A stretch of 5,091 nt of DNA from Anaerosoma sp034007245 (GTDB taxonomy: Bacteria; Actinomycetota; Coriobacteriia; Anaerosomatales; Anaerosomataceae): contig JAVERH010000147.1 of NCBI GenBank assembly GCA_034007245.1, positions 1 through 5,091 of the forward strand, given 5' to 3'. Numbering within the stretch: the first letter of the stretch is position 1; the number at the start of each line of letters is the position of its first letter. Shown here piece after piece: positions 1-5,091 of this stretch. Both the position numbers and the translations under genes were made by a program. The notes under the pieces are model-generated. The model was given only the letters and a program-made list of their open reading frames with translations, was not told the origin of the DNA and did not search any database.

Positions 1-2
1 GG

Positions 3-1124
3 GCCTGGGCGCGTGAGGCGAACAGGGATCGCCTGATGGCGCGCGTGGTGTCCTGGGGGGCACTTCTGCTTGCGGGTCTGATGCCGCCGATAGCGCTCGG
101 TCTCACGATCCGGTACTGGTTCCTGCACGGTAAGGAGTACAAGACACGGTTCGAGGGCAAGTACTTTCGCGATCTCCCCTCGGACATGCCGCCCGCGCAG
201 GTCTCGGCTCTCATGAATATGGGCGCACCCTCGGACACGGCGTTCGCGGCTACGCTTATGGACCTCATCGATCGTGGTGCGCTGGGGATAGAGCGCACGA
301 CCATCGAGGACAAGGTGCTCTTTGGGCTTTCCAGCAAGCAGGTCGAGACATACCGGCTCACTCGCAGGCAGAGCGCTGAGAAGGGTCTGACCGGCAGCGA
401 GCAGCGCGTGCTCGATTTGATCTTCCGCGACATGGCCGTGGCCGACTCCGTGACTATGGAGGAGCTCAAGGACATAGCCAAGAAGAAGAGCAAAGCGGAT
501 ATCTGGGGGAGCGGTATCTCGCTCTTCAAGAGCAGCGCTACCGAAGAGATCAAAGCGCGAGGGCTGCTTGAGGCCAAAGGAGATAAGGCCGTCGGTGGGT
601 TCGTCGCGCTTGGTGTGATCACTGCGATGTCGGGAATGCTGCCGGTCATGCTGGGCGGCAGTGGGTGGCTTATCCCATGGACGGTCGTCCTCGGTTTGGT
701 GATCGCAGTCTTCGGTGTTCAGATGAAGCGGCGTTCGCCCGAGGCGGCCGAGCTCGCCGCTAAGTATGAGGGCGTAGAGAACTATCTCAAGGACTTCGGG
801 CGCATGGACGAGAAGCCGCCCGAATCGGTCGTGCTGTGGCGGCACTTCCTGACGCTCGCGGTCGTGTACGGGATCGCCGACCAGGTCATCAAGAGTCTTC
901 AGCTGAAGGTGCCGGAGATCATGAGCGAGCCCATGATGGGTACGTGGATGTGGATGACGATGCCCGGCACGAACGGCATATCACCGATGAGTTCGATCTC
1001 CCAGAACGTCACGAGTGTGGCGAGCATCGCCTCGAGCCACAGCTCATCGTCGTCCGGTGGCGGCGGTGGCTTCTCCGGTGGTGGCGGTGGCGGTGGTGGC
1101 GGCGGTGGCGGCGGGGCAGGGTAG
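3..1124 (+). CDS. DUF2207-family membrane protein, C-terminal part (5' end outside the window)
   Basis: The reading frame is open from the first bases of the window with no stop before the ATG at 36, so this is most likely the C-terminal half of a larger gene. Family members are usually around 550-650 residues, with a signal peptide and an extracytoplasmic DUF2207 domain before the part seen here. Counting from the ATG at 36, a membrane span lies at about 4-29. A soluble region follows with the family-type pattern PPAQVSALM...DTAFAATLMDLIDRGALGIE (about 52-86), then LTGSEQRVLDLIF (about 118-130). A pair of membrane spans lies at about 186-207 and 211-230, followed by a conserved-looking charged and aromatic stretch. 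The protein ends in a Ser-rich run and a run of five plus thirteen glycines around one Phe-Ser pair. Such glycine tails are common in this family. Its biochemical role is unknown. The membrane-protein call is firm; the family name comes from pattern recognition. Confidence 0.85.
   Translation, partial: AWAREANRDRLMARVVSWGALLLAGLMPPIALGLTIRYWFLHGKEYKTRFEGKYFRDLPSDMPPAQVSALMNMGAPSDTAFAATLMDLIDRGALGIERTTIEDKVLFGLSSKQVETYRLTRRQSAEKGLTGSEQRVLDLIFRDMAVADSVTMEELKDIAKKKSKADIWGSGISLFKSSATEEIKARGLLEAKGDKAVGGFVALGVITAMSGMLPVMLGGSGWLIPWTVVLGLVIAVFGVQMKRRSPEAAELAAKYEGVENYLKDFGRMDEKPPESVVLWRHFLTLAVVYGIADQVIKSLQLKVPEIMSEPMMGTWMWMTMPGTNGISPMSSISQNVTSVASIASSHSSSSSGGGGGFSGGGGGGGGGGGGGAG
1056..1121 (+). repeat. 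GGN-triplet low-complexity tract encoding a polyglycine tail
   Basis: Sixty-six bases made almost entirely of GGT and GGC codons encode five glycines, Phe-Ser, thirteen glycines, then Gly-type codons up to the stop. The mixed GGT/GGC/GGG use shows it is not a single perfect microsatellite. It is still a likely site of length variation by slippage and of sequencing or assembly error. It forms the extreme C-terminus of the DUF2207-family protein. Confidence 0.85.
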
Positions 1125-1286
1125 AGGGGCCTGGCTGCGCAAGATCGCCGTCGGGTATCGGTGTTGTGACGAGCGGCCAGAAGAGCCGTTGGGCGAATGA
1201 TGGCGTCCGTTCATCTTCAGGATGTACATGTTCGTACCGATGTCATGACTATCAACTGCGATACATCCGCTATCTAGGGAGACTTT

Positions 1287-1754
1287 ATGCTGCAAAGAGT
1301 GTTACCTGCCGGACTGGTTTTGGCCATGGTGCTGCCGTCCTCGGCATATGCTGTGCAAGGAGATGTCCCGGTCGCGCTCGGTTTGGGTGCTGGCATCGCT
1401 ACACTGCTCACGGCCGCAGGGCTGCTGGTGGTCATGCTGTCGTTGCGTCGCTTGGCCAGAGGTGCTGCGATTGCGGAGAATATCTCGTTCGCGGTACTCG
1501 CAGTCGTGTGTCTGGCGGCCTCGATCCTTGTGGGATGGCTCGCGCGTCTCGCGGGCGACGCGGTCTCTCCGGAGCTTGCCCGTCTTGGTGCTGATCTTCT
1601 TGGTCTTCTTGCGATGGTGTTCTTTGGGATCTACTTCCATCGGGTGCAGCGGGCGATGGCCAGGTTTCTGACCCACCTGACTGGAGAAGAGCAGCTCCTG
1701 GCGGCAGTCATCGATCCGGATGCGTCGGTGCCAGCAGCCGAAACGAGGGCATGA
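1287..1754 (+). CDS. Small membrane protein with signal peptide and three spans, function unknown
   Basis: This 155-residue protein is not one I recognise. Residues 1-22 look like a signal peptide: Arg4, a hydrophobic core, and an Ala-Tyr-Ala cleavage motif ending at residue 22. Three hydrophobic spans follow at about 29-53, 66-86 and 98-117. The loop after the first span carries arginines (SLRRLARG) and the third is followed by YFHRVQRAMARF, so the positive-inside rule suggests both face the cytoplasm. The tail is polar (about 125-155). The spacing of spans and basic loops resembles the small membrane modules found with some signalling proteins, but no catalytic motif is present. The start is well supported by AGGGAG at 1276-1281, five bases before the ATG. 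The gene is translationally coupled to the next one: its TGA overlaps the ATG at 1754. It lies 162 bases after the DUF2207 gene, and I see no convincing promoter or terminator in that gap. Confidence 0.8.
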   Translation: MLQRVLPAGLVLAMVLPSSAYAVQGDVPVALGLGAGIATLLTAAGLLVVMLSLRRLARGAAIAENISFAVLAVVCLAASILVGWLARLAGDAVSPELARLGADLLGLLAMVFFGIYFHRVQRAMARFLTHLTGEEQLLAAVIDPDASVPAAETRA

Positions 1755-1987
1755 TGACGGATAACGCCGTTGCGCAGAGTATCGAGCGGGTGCTGAGTCC
1801 GCTCGTAGGGCAGGTGCTTGCGCGTGCAGCCATCGATCTTGAGGCGCGGCGTATGGGCAAGGACAGCGGCACGATCACCTACGGAGACGTCGCAGAACTG
1901 TCCGAGCATCTCGCCAAACAACTTACGCCGTTCGTCGGCGCCAGTATCGCCCAGTCCGCAGCGCATCAGGTACGGTGCCTATCGTAG
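1754..1987 (+). CDS. Small helical protein of unknown function, coupled to the upstream membrane protein
   Basis: This is a 77-residue soluble protein without signal peptide or membrane span. I do not recognise it with certainty. It reads as three or more amphipathic helices: about 4-35 containing SPLVGQVLARAAIDLEARRMG, a short turn with Thr-Ile-Thr-Tyr-Gly-Asp-Val (40-46), a helix at about 45-57, then PFVG (59-62) and a final helix. The long helix followed by a TxTxxDV turn and another helix looks loosely like a histone-fold half or a small dimerising helical domain. This is inference from pattern only. Two ATGs overlap the upstream stop, at 1751 and 1754. The GAGGG at 1745-1749 lies one base before the first and four before the second, so 1754 is preferred; starting at 1751 would add one Met. 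The TGATG overlap implies coupled translation with the membrane protein and suggests a shared task. Confidence 0.7.
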   Translation: MTDNAVAQSIERVLSPLVGQVLARAAIDLEARRMGKDSGTITYGDVAELSEHLAKQLTPFVGASIAQSAAHQVRCLS

Positions 1988-2006
1988 GCCGCCTTTCAGC
2001 CTCGCA

Positions 2007-2035
2007 TTGCCCGCGCTGGTCGTGGCCGCTATACT
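2007..2035 (+). promoter_or_regulatory. Sigma-70-type promoter of the tRNA-Ser gene
   Basis: A -35 element TTGCCC (2007-2012) and a -10 element TATACT (2030-2035) are separated by exactly 17 bases. Both are close to the housekeeping consensus. Transcription would start near 2042 and give a leader of about 30 bases before the mature tRNA at 2072, to be removed by RNase P. The promoter begins 20 bases after the stop of the preceding gene, so the tRNA has its own transcription unit. Confidence 0.8.
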
Positions 2036-2071
2036 CTCGGTGCGCTTCTGCCGTGGGTGCCGGCGCTTTCC

Positions 2072-2164
2072 GGAGAGTTGTCCGAGTGGTTGAAGGAGCA
2101 CGACTGGAAATCGTGTATGCGGTGTTGAACCGTATCCAGGGTTCGAATCCCTGACTCTCCGCCA
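2072..2164 (+). tRNA. tRNA-Ser, anticodon GGA, with encoded CCA
   Basis: This is a complete class II tRNA. The acceptor stem GGAGAGT (2072-2078) pairs perfectly with ACTCTCC (2154-2160). The discriminator is G2161 and CCA is encoded at 2162-2164. The D arm is at 2081-2097. The anticodon stem CACGA (2099-2103) pairs with TCGTG (2111-2115) around the loop CTGGAAA, giving anticodon GGA at 2106-2108, which reads UCC and UCU. A long variable arm (2117-2122 paired with 2130-2135, one G-T wobble, seven-base loop) is diagnostic of Ser, Leu or Tyr tRNAs. The T stem is CAGGG/CCCTG (2137-2141, 2149-2153) with loop TTCGAAT. The G discriminator, the anticodon and the long arm together fix serine. Its own promoter lies upstream and an intrinsic terminator follows ten bases after CCA. 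Confidence 0.98.
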
Positions 2165-2173
2165 GCATGTGAC

Positions 2174-2210
2174 CGTGGGCCGTCCGTCAGGGCGGCCCAC
2201 GTTTGTTTCT
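2174..2210 (+). terminator. Intrinsic terminator of the tRNA-Ser transcript
   Basis: A 12-bp stem is formed by 2174-2185 and 2190-2201: nine perfect pairs CGTGGGCCG/CGGCCCACG, then one G-T wobble and two G-C pairs. It closes a four-base GTCA loop. A T-rich run, TTTGTTTCT (2202-2210), follows directly. On the other strand the hairpin is not followed by a T run, so it works for the + strand only. It also keeps tRNA transcription from running antisense into the regulator gene. Confidence 0.92.
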
Positions 2211-2248
2211 CTTCGGGGTGGCTGTCGGCTGTGCCGCCGTCACGGTAG

Positions 2249-2275
2249 CGGGAACGCTGTCAGTGTTCGTTCCCG
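2249..2275. repeat. 8-bp inverted repeat in the gap between the tRNA unit and the regulator
   Basis: CGGGAACG (2249-2256) and CGTTCCCG (2268-2275) are perfect inverted copies with an 11-base spacer. The surrounding gene-free stretch 2211-2432 lies between two converging units. On the - strand it lies about 160 bases beyond the stop of the regulator gene, so it could form a hairpin in that transcript's 3' region. No T run follows on either strand, so it is not a standard intrinsic terminator. A protein-binding palindrome or a chance repeat are the alternatives. I see no other supported feature in 2211-2432. Confidence 0.4.
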
Positions 2276-2432
2276 GTCGCAAGATCGACGGGCTGACCGG
2301 CGGGAACATCAACGTATCGCGAGGATCGGGGTCGTGCGCTCACCGTTCATCCGTGTCGGTGGGATCGACCACTATGAGGCTGCTGCTCCGACTGTCACGA
2401 TGTGTCCGGGTGTGTCGATCTCTAGAGTGGTC

Positions 2433-3389
2433 TCACGCTCCCGGCTGGCGACGGCGTTCGACTACGACGTTGCTGCCCGGCTGCGTACGGGCGTGTACGA
2501 GCAGGTCGTGGCTCACGTCCGCGAGCGCGATGATCGAATCTGGGAAGTAGTTCTCGATCTTGAGCACAGCGATGGAGATTGTGAGTGGGCCATACTCGGT
2601 TTGGCCGCCAGTGCGGTCCTGCAGGATGAAGGAACCGCGCTCGCGGTCCTCGTCCTCGTAGTAGTCCATCACGCTGGTATCGAACGCATCGGCGATGTCG
2701 TGTGCGGCCTTCTCGATCGAGGCGATGTCGCAGATCGCCACGAAGTCGTCGGCGCCCATGTGGCCCACGAACTGTTCTTCGCAGCTCTCGAACTGGACTG
2801 CTTCGAGGATGAGGCTGGCGACATGGCGCAGTAGCAGGTCACCTCGCGAGAAGCCGTATCTGAGATTGAAAGCGCGGAATCCATCGATATCGATGTATGC
2901 GATGCCGAAAGGCTGCTTGCGCGAGAGTTGGAAGGCGATACGTTCTTCTGTAAGAGTGCTGGCGGGAAGCTCGGTGAGCGCGTTGGTGAACCGCTCACGG
3001 TGCATGCGGCGGACGACCATCTGGATGCGAGCATCGAGCACCATCGGGTCGACCGGCTTGATGACGAAGTCGTCTGCGCCTGCTTCGATGGCCATGATCT
3101 CGAAGCCCGGTTCACCGAGACCCGTCATCACGATGACGGGGATGTTGCGTCGATGCGGATCGGCTTTGATGCGTTTGCAGACCTCGAAGCCATCGATGTC
3201 GGGGAGGTTGAGGTCCAGCAGGACTGCGTCGGGCGTGTACTCGGCCAGCATGTGGAGACCGCTCACACCGTCAGGAGCCTCCTTGACCGCATATCCACGT
3301 TCGTGGAGTGTCATGGAGACTACCTGGCGAATCGTCGCGGAGTCCTCGATCAGTAGGATATGGTGCTGCTCAGCGTTGGCCTTATGCAT
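2433..3389 (-). CDS. Response regulator with receiver domain and degenerate GGDEF domain
   Basis: This 318-residue cytoplasmic protein has two domains. The receiver (about 10-125) is intact: the acidic pair Glu15-Asp16, phospho-acceptor Asp59 in LLDLNLPDIDG, Thr89 and Lys111 in VIKP. It should accept phosphate from a histidine kinase, none of which is in the window. The second domain (about 130-312) aligns in pattern with GGDEF diguanylate cyclases: NALTELP (136-142), IDIDGFRAFN (166-175), YGFSRGD (178-184), and a late LTISIAV. The signature motif is Gly-Ala-Asp-Asp-Phe (212-216) instead of GG(D/E)EF, and the usual SIG is SIA. The end lacks the usual LYxAKxxGRN form. An acidic YYEDEDRERG insert (243-252) resembles that of a receiver-GGDEF subfamily. 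Cyclase activity is therefore doubtful; a c-di-GMP or GTP sensing role or a protein-interaction role is more likely. The start is fixed by GAGGTG at 3394-3399, four bases before the ATG. The gene appears monocistronic. Confidence 0.9.
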   Translation of the reverse strand: MHKANAEQHHILLIEDSATIRQVVSMTLHERGYAVKEAPDGVSGLHMLAEYTPDAVLLDLNLPDIDGFEVCKRIKADPHRRNIPVIVMTGLGEPGFEIMAIEAGADDFVIKPVDPMVLDARIQMVVRRMHRERFTNALTELPASTLTEERIAFQLSRKQPFGIAYIDIDGFRAFNLRYGFSRGDLLLRHVASLILEAVQFESCEEQFVGHMGADDFVAICDIASIEKAAHDIADAFDTSVMDYYEDEDRERGSFILQDRTGGQTEYGPLTISIAVLKIENYFPDSIIALADVSHDLLVHARTQPGSNVVVERRRQPGA

Positions 3390-3420
3390 ATGTCACCTCA
3401 TGGTGTAGGCGTTGTCGACA

Positions 3421-3444
3421 GTGCCCCCCTGCACCCGCAGGCAC
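3421..3444. repeat. Imperfect hairpin in the presumed leader of the regulator gene
   Basis: On the - strand GTGC-CTGC pairs with GCAG and GCAC around a GGGT loop, with a four-G bulge between the two halves of the 3' arm. This gives eight pairs in 24 bases. It lies about 30 bases upstream of the regulator's start codon and ends about 20 bases before its Shine-Dalgarno sequence. No T run follows on either strand, so it is not a terminator. It could be a leader structure affecting translation or RNA stability, or it may be incidental in GC-rich DNA. Confidence 0.35.
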
Positions 3445-3496
3445 TTACGTATACGGGTGTGCTGCGCGCTGCTCTGCATGTTCCCTCTATCCGAGA

Positions 3497-3515
3497 GGAT
3501 TCGCCATGGATTCGC
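3497..3515. repeat. Direct repeat GGATTCGC-CAT-GGATTCGC upstream of the regulator gene
   Basis: Two exact 8-base copies (3497-3504 and 3508-3515) are spaced 11 bases start to start, close to one helical turn. They would therefore lie on the same DNA face. The site is about 110 bases upstream of the regulator's start codon and downstream of pntB, in non-coding DNA, which fits an operator for a tandem-binding activator. No binding protein can be named from the sequence. Confidence 0.4.
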
Positions 3516-3552
3516 AAAATCCCGCTGGGAGTCGTTCCTGAGCAACGGACTC
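3516..3552 (-). terminator. Possible weak terminator after pntB
   Basis: On the - strand a stem forms between 3552-3544 (GAGTC, one bulged C, GTT) and 3536-3529 (AAC, GACTC), with a seven-base loop. A second small hairpin, TCCC-AGC-GGGA (3530-3520), overlaps its 3' end and is followed at once by TTTT (3519-3516). The position, about 45-80 bases after the pntB stop and before the regulator, suits a terminator. The stems are short and the T run has only four bases, so partial read-through into the regulator gene is likely if it works at all. Confidence 0.35.
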
Positions 3553-3594
3553 ATCGGCCTTGGCGCTCGTGTACAGCCGGTGAGGCCGGTGTGC

Positions 3595-5019
3595 CTATCG
3601 CGCGTGTTCGCCGATGAGCGATGCCACACTCTCCTTCGCATCGCCAAAGAGCAGGATGGCCTTTGGGTCCGAATACAGTGGATTCTGCACGCCCGAGTAG
3701 CCCGGTCGGTCGTCCAGGTTGCAGACGATGATCGTGCCGGCCTCGTAGGCACGGAGGATAGGCATGCCCGAGATGGGTGTGTCAGGCACGGTAATGGCAG
3801 CGGGGTTCACCACATCGCTTGCGCCTACCACGATGGCGACGTCTGTCGAGGCGAAGTCGTCGTTGATCGCGTCCATCTCGTAGAGGTCGTCGTAGTCGAT
3901 ATCCGCCTCGGCAAGCAGTACGTGCATGTGCCCGGGCATCCGGCCGGCGACCGGATGCACCGCGAATCTCACGAGCTTGCCTGCCTGCGAGAGCTTTTCG
4001 GCCAGTGTCGCCACTTCATGCTGCGCCTGCGCGAGCGCCATTCCGTAGCCGGGGACGATAATGACCGACGTGGCGCCGGCAAGCGCGCCCTTGGCCTGGC
4101 GAAGCGCTTCGGCAGGACCATCGATGGTAGACGATGCCGGCTCGGGTTTGGCCGTTGCGGTAGGCCTCTCGTGGGCCTCATCGGTGTCGGTCGAGGGAGT
4201 GACCGGTGTTGCGCCTCCGGTAAGGATCGAGCCGACGCTGCGGTTCATAGCCCGGGCCATAACAAGCGTGAGGATGGTGCCCGATGAGCCTACCATCGCG
4301 CCTGCGGCGATCAGCATCTCGTTGCTGGTCGCCACACCGAGAAACGCTGCAGCGAGTCCGGAGAACGCGTTCAGGAGTGAGATGAGTACCGGCATATCGG
4401 CGCCACCGACACGGATGGCGAGTGTGGCGCCGATCGCTAGAGTGGCGAGAACGATCACCGTAAAGGCTACCGGCCTATCGAATCCCGTGATGCTTAGGGC
4501 GAGCGCGGCTGCGCCAGCGAAGACCGCGAGCAAGAAGACGAGTCCGCGGTTATACGAGCCCGGTGGTGCGGGATGCATCTTGAGCCGGTTCTCGAGCTTG
4601 GCCGCTGCTATCACGCTGCCTGAGAGAGCGACGCCCCCGACCAGCACGCCGGCCAGCGCGAAACCCGCGCCAATCGCGTCAGATGGCAGTGAGACCCTGC
4701 TCAGTTCCACGAGCGCCACGAGGAGTGACGCGCCTCCGCCAGCGCCGTTCTGTAGAGCGATGAGGGCGGGGATGCGTGTCATGGTGATGCGCTCGGAAAT
4801 GATCCAGCCGGCTATCGCGCCGACGGCGAAGGCGGTGCCGACGAGCCAGAGCTGTCCTATGGTGTTGCGATAGACCACAAGGGCGAGTGCTGCGCCGAAG
4901 GCAAGCGCAGTGGCAGCGGTTCCGAACCGCGCTCGCCTGGGTGCACGGAACTGCGAGATGCCGCCGATGAAGATGATGATGACGACCATGTCCACGAGCA
5001 GCTCGTACCAGTTATCCAT
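3595..5019 (-). CDS. pntB: Proton-translocating NAD(P) transhydrogenase, beta subunit PntB
   Basis: PntB is the membrane and NADP(H)-binding subunit of the transhydrogenase that couples hydride exchange between NAD(H) and NADP(H) to proton flow, usually to make NADPH. At 474 residues it is close to the 462 of E. coli PntB. Domain II (about 7-260) consists of multiple hydrophobic spans. It has QNGAGGG (90-96), with Asn91 where E. coli has the proton-channel His91, GGADMP (205-210) with the conserved Asp208, Asn217, and ARAMNRS (255-261). A Pro/Thr/Ala-rich linker follows (about 268-300). Domain III (about 315-474) binds NADP(H): PGYGMALAQAQ (323-333), HPVAGRMPGHMHVLLAEA, MDAINDDFASTD, VGASDVVNPAA, GYSGVQNPLY (440-449), LLFGDAK. 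The loop before GYSGVQNP lacks the Lys-Arg-Ser known from E. coli. The start is fixed by GGAG at 5025-5028, five bases before the ATG. The gene follows the pntA end by 48 bases, as in a pnt operon. Confidence 0.96.
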   Translation of the reverse strand: MDNWYELLVDMVVIIIFIGGISQFRAPRRARFGTAATALAFGAALALVVYRNTIGQLWLVGTAFAVGAIAGWIISERITMTRIPALIALQNGAGGGASLLVALVELSRVSLPSDAIGAGFALAGVLVGGVALSGSVIAAAKLENRLKMHPAPPGSYNRGLVFLLAVFAGAAALALSITGFDRPVAFTVIVLATLAIGATLAIRVGGADMPVLISLLNAFSGLAAAFLGVATSNEMLIAAGAMVGSSGTILTLVMARAMNRSVGSILTGGATPVTPSTDTDEAHERPTATAKPEPASSTIDGPAEALRQAKGALAGATSVIIVPGYGMALAQAQHEVATLAEKLSQAGKLVRFAVHPVAGRMPGHMHVLLAEADIDYDDLYEMDAINDDFASTDVAIVVGASDVVNPAAITVPDTPISGMPILRAYEAGTIIVCNLDDRPGYSGVQNPLYSDPKAILLFGDAKESVASLIGEHAR

Positions 5020-5067
5020 GAACGCTCCGTATCGAGTCTTGGTGTGCGGGTGCAGTGCGGGTGGTGA

Positions 5068-5091
5068 TCACGATCTGAACATCCGAAGCAT
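5068..5091 (-). CDS. pntA: C-terminal end of a transhydrogenase alpha-chain gene (pntA or pntAb), truncated by the window edge
   Basis: The last seven codons read Met-Leu-Arg-Met-Phe-Arg-Ser followed by TGA (5070-5068 on the - strand). This closely matches the usual RMLxMFR ending of PntA-type alpha subunits, whose C-terminal membrane part packs with PntB. Its place 48 bases upstream of pntB on the same strand is the expected order. With so little sequence it cannot be said whether the alpha chain is one gene or split into PntAa and PntAb, as in many Gram-positive and alphaproteobacterial genomes. The identification rests on the short motif plus position. Confidence 0.7.
   Translation of the reverse strand: MLRMFRS

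Noticed and set aside
1125..1286. Promoter or terminator in the gap before the 155-residue membrane protein
   Set aside because: Short CGGC/GCCG pairing and scattered AT-rich hexamers are present, but no -35/-10 pair with proper spacing and no hairpin with a T run could be found.
836..1594. + strand frame spanning the end of the DUF2207 gene, the gap and the next gene
   Set aside because: It is an Arg/Trp-rich frame created by the GGN tract and by out-of-frame reading of two supported genes.
2367..2432. 7-bp inverted repeat GACCACT/AGTGGTC with a 52-base spacer next to the regulator stop
   Set aside because: The stem is short and the spacer long, so chance occurrence is likely; no T run or other support.
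2203..2550. A + strand reading frame after the tRNA terminator beginning with a hydrophobic stretch (possible small membrane protein)
   Set aside because: Its only early start is a TTG inside the terminator's T run, there is no ribosome site, and the last third runs antisense through the regulator gene with Arg/Ser-rich shadow composition.
2695..3408. Long + strand open frames opposite the response regulator
   Set aside because: The receiver and GGDEF-like motifs on the - strand fix the true coding strand; the opposite frames have shadow composition.
3577..3593. Repeated GCCGGTG and CCGG half-sites just after pntB as a terminator
   Set aside because: The stem would be only four pairs and no T run follows on the - strand.
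4061..4873. Long + strand open frame (270 codons) opposite pntB
   Set aside because: It lies wholly antisense to the clearly identified pntB; long antisense frames are normal in GC-rich genes, and its Ala/Pro/Ser-rich product has no recognisable pattern.

Overview
This is a high-GC bacterial chromosomal window with ordinary gene density and no mobile element, CRISPR array or phage-type content. The gene set is a DUF2207-type membrane protein with a glycine-rich tail, a receiver plus GGDEF-like regulator, a proton-translocating transhydrogenase whose alpha chain ends in a separate gene, and a tRNA-Ser with encoded CCA. Together with the GC-rich codon use, this fits a high-GC Gram-positive lineage, perhaps an anaerobic actinomycete of the Coriobacteriia type. 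That assignment is inferred from gene content only and is tentative.

Layout. The left part is read on the + strand. A 5'-truncated DUF2207 membrane protein gene (3-1124) is followed, after a 162-base gap with no clear promoter or terminator, by two coupled genes. These encode a small exported or membrane protein with three further membrane spans (1287-1754) and a 77-residue helical soluble protein (1754-1987). I cannot name either. Next comes a complete, self-contained tRNA-Ser(GGA) unit: a near-consensus sigma-70-type promoter (2007-2035), the tRNA (2072-2164) and a strong intrinsic terminator (2174-2210). The stretch 2211-2432 has no convincing gene. It holds an 8-bp inverted repeat.

The right part is read on the - strand and converges on the tRNA unit. 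From the right edge inward it contains the last seven codons of a pntA-type gene (5068-5091), pntB for the NADP(H)-binding subunit of proton-translocating transhydrogenase (3595-5019), a 205-base intergenic region (3390-3594) with several small repeats and hairpins, and a regulator with an intact phospho-receiver domain and a degenerate GGDEF domain (2433-3389).

How the genes work together. PntA and PntB form one membrane enzyme that couples hydride transfer between NAD(H) and NADP(H) to proton movement. The regulator stands alone and has no partner kinase in the window. The 155- and 77-residue proteins are probably co-translated and may act together. The points most worth a second look are the unusual NADP(H)-phosphate-binding loop of PntB, the degenerate GGDEF motif of the regulator, the uncharacterised small-protein pair, and the exact direct repeat upstream of the regulator.
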